Origin: Amaricoccus sp047275745
Lineage (GTDB): Bacteria; Pseudomonadota; Alphaproteobacteria; Rhodobacterales; Rhodobacteraceae
Assembly: GCF_047275745.1 (NCBI RefSeq)
Contig: NZ_JBKQWU010000018.1
Location: 16,831-80,830 of the forward strand
Reading direction: 5' to 3'
DNA: 64,000 nt
Both the position numbers and the translations under genes were made by a program. Below the pieces are notes generated by a model. That model saw nothing but the letters and a program-made list of their open reading frames with translations. It ran no database searches and was not told where the DNA came from. Positions 58,979 to 64,000 of the stretch are shown here, piece by piece; position 1 is the stretch's first letter; the number at the start of each line of letters is the position of its first letter.

Positions 58979-59582
58979 GGCGCCGCTGCTCCTCCGCGTC
59001 CGATCCCGGCCCTTCGGCACGCAGCTGGGCCGCGAGGATCGCGTGGATCTTCGCGACACAGGCGTCGAGGTCGAGATGGTCGTAACCCTGATCCCAGGCG
59101 ATCCGCGCCTCGCGGGGCCCGAGTTCCGGCGCGGCGCGCACCTCGGCGTCGAGGCCGCGAGCGTTCAGGATTCCCGCCACGACCGGCGCCACCTCGGGCG
59201 CGCAGCGAAGCCTGGGCAGCGCGGCCGGCGCCGCCTCGATCGCGCGCGCGACCAGGCGGGTGATCTCGGCGAAAAGCCCGGTCTCGGCCAGGGCGGGCGT
59301 GATCGCCGCGCAGAGATGCTCGATCACCGGCGCCAGCGAGGCCGCGACATGGCGGCGGGCCGCCTCGTTGGTCAGCCGCGCGTCCGACAGCGCCTCGATC
59401 AGCTCGCCGGTCAGCCGGGCCTGATCGGCGAGATAGGCCTCGGCCGCGGCCGCCTGGCCCCGCAGGTAGCCCTCGGCGCGGGCTTCCTCGCGCGCTTCCG
59501 AGATGCGCCGCTCGATGTCGAGGGCGCGGGCGCGGGCGGCGTCCTCGCCGGGTTCGAAGGTCTGAAGGCGATAGGCGGTCAT
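58971..59582 (-). CDS. fliH: FliH-like flagellar assembly protein
   Basis: 203 residues, Ala/Glu/Arg-rich helical N-terminal half (ALDIERRISEAREEARAEGY, with AxxxG-type spacing) and a conserved C-terminal half (AWDQGYDHLDLDACVAKIHA). It resembles the FliH/FlbE regulators of the export ATPase FliI. The assignment leans on position between fliF and fliN. Its ATG overlaps the fliF stop (ATGA). Confidence 0.78.
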   Translation of the reverse strand: MTAYRLQTFEPGEDAARARALDIERRISEAREEARAEGYLRGQAAAAEAYLADQARLTGELIEALSDARLTNEAARRHVAASLAPVIEHLCAAITPALAETGLFAEITRLVARAIEAAPAALPRLRCAPEVAPVVAGILNARGLDAEVRAAPELGPREARIAWDQGYDHLDLDACVAKIHAILAAQLRAEGPGSDAEEQRRHA

Positions 59583-61126
59583 GATTTCCGAGGCTCCGTC
59601 TGGCTTTCCGGGGATTCGATCCAGCTCCGCAGCACGGCGGCGCTGTCTTCGCCGCGGCTCGCGATCACGTCGCGCAGCCGCTCGATCTTGTTCTGGCTCC
59701 GCGCCGGCAGGTCGAGCACGTCGCCCATGCCGCCGAGAGCCGGGGAGTCCGGCGCGCTCAAGGCCGCGAAGGCGGGCTCGGGCCTCCGGCTCAGCATCGG
59801 GCGCAGGACAAAGAGGATGAGCGCGAGCACGATGGCGGCGAGCGCGCCGATCTGCGCGATCCGCGCACCCTGGCCCGCGAGGAGACCCGGCGCGCGCTCG
59901 GCGAGGCTGCCCGCCTCCGTTTCCGGCGAGAAGCGCAGCGTCTCGAGCGTCACCGTGTCACCGCGCGCCGAATCGAAGCCGATCGCCGACTGGACCAGCA
60001 GGCGCAGCTTGTCGAGTTCCTCCGGGGACCGCGCCGACCAGACCGGCGTGCCGTCCGGGCCCGGCTCGGTGATGCCGTCGATCATGACCGCGACGGAGAT
60101 CCGCCGCACCTGGCCCGGCTGGATCACGCGCTCGCGCCGCGTCTCGGACATGTCGAAATTCTGCCGCTCGCGACTCTGGCTCGAATCGCGGGTGTTCTGG
60201 TTTCCGGCCTTGGCGTCGCCGTCGGGCAGGTTGCTCGCGACGGTCACGCCCTGGGTCGAGCCCGAGGATTTCTCCGCGCTCTGTTCCGTCTCCGAACTCA
60301 CGGGAGCGCGGCTCTCGGGGTCGATCACCCGTTCGGTGATCGTCCGGCGCTCCATGTCGGCGTCGACATTCACCTCGACGATCGCCCCGCCCGCCCCGAC
60401 GCGCGCTTCGAGCAGGCGCTGGATGTTGCGGCGGAGCGTCTCCGCGCGGTCCGCCGGCTTCGGGTTGGCTCCCGGCTCCGCGACTTCCTCGGCGCCCGCG
60501 AGCACGACGCCCCGGTCCGAATCGAGCACCGCCACCTCGTCGGGCGAGAGCCCGGCGACGGCGGAGGCGACGAGATAGCGGATCGCCCGCGCCCGCGCCG
60601 GATCGAGACCGCCGCGCGCCATGGTCACGGTGACCGAGGCGCCGCCCCGGGTTCCGCGCGCGAAGGGCTGGTTGACCGGATTGGCGAGATGCACGCGGGC
60701 CGCGCGCACGTCCGCCGCCGCCGTGATCGTGCGGGCAAGCTCGCCCTCCTTCGCGCGCCAGTAGGCGGCGTCGAACATCTGGCTCGTGGTGCCGAAGCCG
60801 GAGAGGCCGTCGAGGATCTCGTAGCCCTTCTCGCCATTCGCGGGCAGGCCGCGCGCCGCGAGATCGAGCCGGAGCCGGTCGCGCGCCTCCGCCGTGACGT
60901 GGATCGCCGTGCCGCGCACCTCATAGGGGACGTTCTCCGCCTCCAGCGCCGCCACAACCTCGCCCGCCGCCGCGTCGTCGAGGCCGGAATAGAGCAAGGC
61001 CATGTCGGAGGTATTCGCCGCGCGGGCGATGCCGAAGATCGCCGCGGCGATCGCGACGAGGCTCAGCGCGCCGATGATCCGCCTTCGCGGATCGAGCCCC
61101 TGCCAGAAAGACCGGATCTTTTGCAA
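59579..61126 (-). CDS. fliF: Flagellar M-ring protein FliF
   Basis: MS-ring protein, 515 residues from a TTG at 61126 that has GGGAGG five bases upstream; TTG at 61153 (524 residues) is the alternative. The first membrane helix is RRIIGALSLVAIAAAIFGIA and the second lies near residue 420 (IAQIGALAAIVLALILFVLR). The periplasmic part contains YSGLDDAAAGEVVAALEAEN and LEARVGAGGAIVEVNVDAD. The C-terminal tail should contact FliG. It is the first gene of the fli run, only about 90 bp from the mobile element. Confidence 0.93.
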   Translation of the reverse strand: MQKIRSFWQGLDPRRRIIGALSLVAIAAAIFGIARAANTSDMALLYSGLDDAAAGEVVAALEAENVPYEVRGTAIHVTAEARDRLRLDLAARGLPANGEKGYEILDGLSGFGTTSQMFDAAYWRAKEGELARTITAAADVRAARVHLANPVNQPFARGTRGGASVTVTMARGGLDPARARAIRYLVASAVAGLSPDEVAVLDSDRGVVLAGAEEVAEPGANPKPADRAETLRRNIQRLLEARVGAGGAIVEVNVDADMERRTITERVIDPESRAPVSSETEQSAEKSSGSTQGVTVASNLPDGDAKAGNQNTRDSSQSRERQNFDMSETRRERVIQPGQVRRISVAVMIDGITEPGPDGTPVWSARSPEELDKLRLLVQSAIGFDSARGDTVTLETLRFSPETEAGSLAERAPGLLAGQGARIAQIGALAAIVLALILFVLRPMLSRRPEPAFAALSAPDSPALGGMGDVLDLPARSQNKIERLRDVIASRGEDSAAVLRSWIESPESQTEPRKS

Positions 61127-61237
61127 CGACGCCTCCCGGGGCACACTCGACAATTCACCGGGGCGGATCTGCCGCCGCCGGTTTCCCGCATTTCCAATCG
61201 TTTAGGCTTAAAATTTCGGAATGGTACGCTTTTGGAC

Positions 61238-61266
61238 TTGACGGAATCCTAGCTTTCCCGTAGGGT
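61238..61266 (+). promoter_or_regulatory. Candidate transposase promoter
   Basis: TTGACG (61238-61243), 17 bases, TAGGGT (61261-61266), about 20 bp upstream of the transposase ribosome site. Confidence 0.5.
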
Positions 61267-61279
61267 TAGCTAAAGCTAG
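61249..61279 (+). promoter_or_regulatory. Perfect dyad CTAGCTTT / AAAGCTAG over the transposase promoter and leader
   Basis: Eight-base arms at 61249-61256 and 61272-61279 with a 15-base spacer containing the putative -10. The 3' arm runs into the AGGAG ribosome site, so the dyad could be an operator or, in read-through RNA, a hairpin that hides the ribosome site. Confidence 0.5.
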
Positions 61280-61288
61280 GAGATCGCC

Positions 61289-62188
61289 ATGAACATCATC
61301 GACCTCTTTCAGACCTTCCAGACGCAAGAGCAGGCGATTGAGTACCTAGAGAAGGTGCGCTGGCATGGTGAGCCGCACTGCCCTTACTGCGGCAGCCTCA
61401 GCGTTGGTCGCCACGCCAGCGGCGACCGGGACATGCCCCGGTGGCAGTGTCGCGATTGCCACCGCGCCTTTGCCGTTACCGTCGGAACGCTCTTCCACGG
61501 CACGCACGTTCCGCTCCGCAACTGGTTCCTGGTCCTCGCCCTGATGCTGAATGCTAAGAAGTCGGCCAGTGCTTACCAAATCGCTCGCGACCTCGGCATG
61601 CGCCGACCCACAGTGTGGAGCATGATGCAGCGCATCCGTACGGCGATGGCGGCCGATCCGGCGCAAGAGAAGCTGCTTCACGGCATAGTCGAGGCCGATG
61701 AGACGTACGTCGGCGGCAAGCCTAGGAAGGGCAACAAGCGCGACGATGATAAGCCTTCCAAACGCGGCCGGGGGACAAAGAAGGTTCCGGTGATTGGCGC
61801 GGTCGAGCGCGGCGGGCGGGTGGTCGCTCGGGTCGCAGAGCCGGGCGACCTCTCCGCCAAGGGCATCTCCAAGTTTCTCGCCCGCTTCGTGGATCGGGCC
61901 GGCACCCTCCTGATCACTGACGAGTACGCCGGGTACAATCGCGTCAGCGATACAATGCTGCACTCCGTTATCTGCCACGCCGAAGCTTATGCCGACGGCG
62001 AGACGCACACCAATTCCATTGAGGGCTTCTGGGCGCTTATTAAGCGGGCGTGGTACGGCTCGCACCACCACTACAGCCGAAAGTACATGCCCCTCTACGT
62101 TGCTGAGGCGTGCTACAAGTACAATCGTCGTCGGTCTAAGTCCTCGTTTGCCGAAAGCATTGGCCTTTTCGTTGGAGCGGCGGCATGA
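61289..62188 (+). CDS. IS1595 family transposase (ISXO2-like)
   Basis: 299 residues. The N-terminal zinc-ribbon ligands are Cys31, Cys34, Cys54 and Cys57. Then a helix-turn-helix-like region (KSASAYQIARDLGMRRPTVW) and the DDE/DDN-type catalytic core follow: Asp137 in VEADETYVGGK, Asp211 in LITDEYAGYN, and Asn242/Glu245 in HTNSIEGFWALIKR. The length is normal and the frame intact, so it may be active. An AGGAG site precedes the ATG. The stop overlaps the methyltransferase start (ATGA). Confidence 0.95.
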   Translation: MNIIDLFQTFQTQEQAIEYLEKVRWHGEPHCPYCGSLSVGRHASGDRDMPRWQCRDCHRAFAVTVGTLFHGTHVPLRNWFLVLALMLNAKKSASAYQIARDLGMRRPTVWSMMQRIRTAMAADPAQEKLLHGIVEADETYVGGKPRKGNKRDDDKPSKRGRGTKKVPVIGAVERGGRVVARVAEPGDLSAKGISKFLARFVDRAGTLLITDEYAGYNRVSDTMLHSVICHAEAYADGETHTNSIEGFWALIKRAWYGSHHHYSRKYMPLYVAEACYKYNRRRSKSSFAESIGLFVGAAA

Positions 62189-63846
62189 ACAAGCTGTGGT
62201 ATGGCGACAACCTGACCATTATGCAGGGAATGAAGAAGCATTCTGTTGACCTGATTTATCTCGATCCGCCATTTAAATCGGATGCAAACTACAATCTCAT
62301 TTACAAGAACATGACTGGAAGGCCCGTGCCGGAGCAGGCGGAAGCCTTCTTCGACACATGGGAACTCGACGCAGCCAAGCTTGACGTGGCCCGCAAAATG
62401 CCAGTCCTAATGCGGGAGTACGGTGTAGATGATAATTACGTAGAGTTTTGGAGAATTTGGATGCAGGCTCTACGAAACACTCAGCCAGAACTTCTGGCGT
62501 ATCTCATATACATGACGCAACGTCTCCTGCACATGAAGAGCCTTTTGAGGACAACTGGTTCAATATATCTTCATTGTGATCCGGCCGCGAGCCATTACAT
62601 CAAGGTAATGATGGATGGAATTTTTGGGCACGAGAACTTTCGGAATGAAGTCATTTGGAAGCGGACAAGCGCGCATAGTGGAGCAAAGCGGTACGGGCCG
62701 GTTCATGATACGATATTGTTCTACTCTGCTGGACCTAAATTCACTTGGAATACGGTGTATGGGGCATACGATCCTCAGTACGTTGAAGCGTTTTTCACGC
62801 ATCAAGATGAAAAAGGTAGGCGCTGGCGTAGAACTGATTTGACCGGCCCAGGCACTCGGGCAGGTGACTCCGGGAAGTCGTGGCGTCACTATGACCCTTC
62901 CGAAAGGGGTCGTCACTGGCAGCCGCCCTCGTATTTCTACGAAAAGTACAAGTCGCTTACGGGGGATGACTTGGCGCGCTATGATCTTATCGAAAGATTG
63001 GATAAACTTGACGAATGCGGGCTGATACACTGGCCGCAGAAGGTCGGCGGGGCTCCGCAAGGTAAGCGTCTGCTTGAGGATGCCCCCGGCGTTCCGCTTC
63101 AGGATGTCTGGACAGACATTAAGCCAATCCACAACATCGCGTCGGAACGGCTAGGCTACCCCACACAGAAACCAATCGCTCTTTTGGATAGGATCATCCT
63201 GTCATCATCAAACAAAGGCGATGTAGTGTTCGATCCGTTTTGTGGGTGTGGAACCACTGTATACTCTTCTATTAGGAACGAGCGTCAGTGGATTGGTTGC
63301 GACATTGCTATCTTGGCGATCAAACTAATTCGTGAAGAGTTGACGGAACGCCATCGACTTGTCGAGGGCGTTCACTTTGAAGTCGATGGAATTCCGGTGA
63401 GTGTGGAGCAAGCCGAAGAGCTTTTCAGAAGAGACCCATTCCAATTCCAACACTGGGCTGTTGAGCGATTGGGCGGATTCCCTATGCAGAAGAAGGTAGC
63501 CGATAGAGGAATCGACGGTCGTATGTACTTTGAGACTAAAAGCGAACTCGGCGAGATGATCCTTTCAGTGAAGGGAGGCAAGTTGCGCCCCACTGATATC
63601 CGCGATCTTCGCGGCGTGATTGAGCGGGAGGGAGCCCAGATGGGCGGGTTCATTTCGTTGCAGGAGCCGTCGAAGGCCATGCGAACGGAGGCGGCGGAGG
63701 CGGGAATGTACGAGTACGGAGGCAACACATTCCAACGATTGCAGCTCCTGACCATTCGCGACGTGATAGAGCAGAAGCGGGAGTTCCACATGCCGACGAG
63801 GATCGGCACCAAGATCAGTACGGGGCAGCAATCGCTTCCCCTTTAA
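62185..63846 (+). CDS. DNA methyltransferase fused to a C-terminal Mrr-like nuclease domain
   Basis: 553 residues. The amino-MTase motifs are in beta-class order: catalytic DPPF (27-30, in IYLDPPFKSD) first, SAM-binding FDPFCGCGTT (349-358) later. A Type III-Mod-like middle contains IWKRTSAHSGAKRYGPVHD. From about residue 417 a separate domain (FQFQHWAVERLGGFPMQKKV, then DRGIDG at 440-445 and ILSVKGGK at 459-466) looks like an Mrr/PD-(D/E)xK restriction fold, with Asp444 and Lys463 as candidate catalytic residues; Ser461 sits where Glu/Gln is usual. The ATG overlaps the transposase stop. Likely N6-adenine or N4-cytosine specificity; target unknown. AT-richer codons suggest transfer. Confidence 0.88.
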   Translation: MNKLWYGDNLTIMQGMKKHSVDLIYLDPPFKSDANYNLIYKNMTGRPVPEQAEAFFDTWELDAAKLDVARKMPVLMREYGVDDNYVEFWRIWMQALRNTQPELLAYLIYMTQRLLHMKSLLRTTGSIYLHCDPAASHYIKVMMDGIFGHENFRNEVIWKRTSAHSGAKRYGPVHDTILFYSAGPKFTWNTVYGAYDPQYVEAFFTHQDEKGRRWRRTDLTGPGTRAGDSGKSWRHYDPSERGRHWQPPSYFYEKYKSLTGDDLARYDLIERLDKLDECGLIHWPQKVGGAPQGKRLLEDAPGVPLQDVWTDIKPIHNIASERLGYPTQKPIALLDRIILSSSNKGDVVFDPFCGCGTTVYSSIRNERQWIGCDIAILAIKLIREELTERHRLVEGVHFEVDGIPVSVEQAEELFRRDPFQFQHWAVERLGGFPMQKKVADRGIDGRMYFETKSELGEMILSVKGGKLRPTDIRDLRGVIEREGAQMGGFISLQEPSKAMRTEAAEAGMYEYGGNTFQRLQLLTIRDVIEQKREFHMPTRIGTKISTGQQSLPL

Positions 63847-63886
63847 TGGAGCGAGGAACCGCGCGGTGAGCGTATCTGGCCCCTTA

Positions 63887-64000
63887 GAGTCTGACTCGAA
63901 ACTCTACGAGCCGTGCCAATACCTTGCGAGGCGTCTGGTCAGGACGCGGATGTGGGCGATGAATATCCACGCCTCGGCCGAAGCGATGGATTTCTCCCAG
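63887..64000 (-). mobile_element. End of an IS5-family element (continues beyond the window)
   Basis: The sequence GAGTCTGACTCGAAACTC from 63887 looks like an IS5/IS427-group terminal repeat, preceded by TTA, a plausible short target duplication. Inside it lies the 3' end of a transposase gene on the minus strand. The other end is outside the window. Confidence 0.65.
63904..64000 (-). CDS. IS5-family transposase, C-terminal fragment at the window edge
   Basis: The last 31 codons are visible: WEKSIASAEAWIFIAHIRVL followed by TRRLARYWHGS and a TAG stop. The FEKSIAS...A-x-I-x-IAHIRxLTRR pattern is the typical C-terminus of IS5-family (IS427-like) DDE transposases. The gene continues past 64000, so intactness cannot be judged. 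Confidence 0.8.
   Translation of the reverse strand, partial: WEKSIASAEAWIFIAHIRVLTRRLARYWHGS

Larger units (their letters stand above)
61218..63881 (+). mobile_element. IS1595-type element carrying a methyltransferase-nuclease passenger gene
   Basis: Contains an IS1595/ISXO2-like transposase and a downstream coupled DNA methyltransferase gene. Proposed ends: GGAATGGTACGCT at the left (61218-61230) and its imperfect inverted match AGCGTATCTGGCC at the right (63869-63881), 9 of 13 matching. No 8-bp target duplication could be confirmed because an IS5-type end lies immediately to the right. The second gene has lower GC and codon use unlike the rest of the window. Boundaries are tentative. Confidence 0.5.

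Noticed and set aside
61190..61215. CtrA-like box (TTTTAAGCCTAAACG on the minus strand) upstream of fliF
   Set aside because: Only a partial match; the spacing between TTAA-like halves does not fit TTAA-N7-TTAA.

Overview
The window is high-GC DNA from an alphaproteobacterium, most likely Rhodobacterales (Rhodobacteraceae/roseobacter type). This rests on the complete nuo operon interrupted by small extra genes, a single-aptamer glycine riboswitch ahead of gcvTHP, an ilv leader-peptide attenuator, a TakP-like TRAP transporter, and fliF-fliH-fliN-fliP-fliG flagellar genes. The assignment comes from gene content and order read by eye; no database search was possible.

Layout. (1) 1-16473, minus: the NADH:quinone oxidoreductase (complex I) operon nuoA-B-C-D-E-(HhH protein)-F-(DUF3291-like)-(60-aa ORF)-G-H-I-J-(26-aa membrane peptide)-K-L-M-N. 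nuoN runs off the left edge. (2) 16843-21507, minus: glycine cleavage genes gcvT-gcvH-gcvP behind a promoter and glycine riboswitch. (3) 21521-27890: a CoA-ligase/acetyltransferase fusion (minus), an M50 protease with nnrD (plus), and an MBL-fold hydrolase divergent from soxR, sharing a SoxR box. (4) 28006-37549, minus: pyruvate carboxylase, a MotA/MotB-like membrane pair, and a TRAP transporter (P, M and Q subunits). (5) 37921-40451, plus: promoter, 17-aa Leu-Val-Ile-Val leader peptide, attenuator and acetolactate synthase ilvB/ilvN. (6) 40621-46377: SelW-like protein, 5-oxoprolinase, GNAT acetyltransferase, DjlA-like co-chaperone and dtd. (7) 46454-52253: aconitase (minus) divergent from the cytochrome c maturation genes ccmA-B-C-D-G (plus). 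(8) 52372-56712, minus: acyltransferase-like protein, septation protein A (yciB), ftsY and an AI-2E-family transporter. (9) 56791-61126, minus: fliF-fliH-fliN-fliP-fliG, mostly joined by overlapping stop/start codons. (10) 61218-64000: mobile DNA. An IS1595-type transposase is translationally coupled to a DNA methyltransferase carrying a C-terminal Mrr-like nuclease domain, and is abutted by the end of an IS5-type element.

Much of the window serves central metabolism and respiration (complex I, pyruvate carboxylase, aconitase, one-carbon/glycine and branched-chain amino acid metabolism, cytochrome c assembly). Three regulatory circuits can be read directly: glycine riboswitch to gcv, ribosome-mediated attenuation to ilv, and SoxR to an MBL hydrolase. 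The least ordinary part is the right end, where a transposase and a candidate single-chain modification/restriction protein travel as one unit. Long open frames antisense to the real genes are GC-driven shadows and were not annotated.
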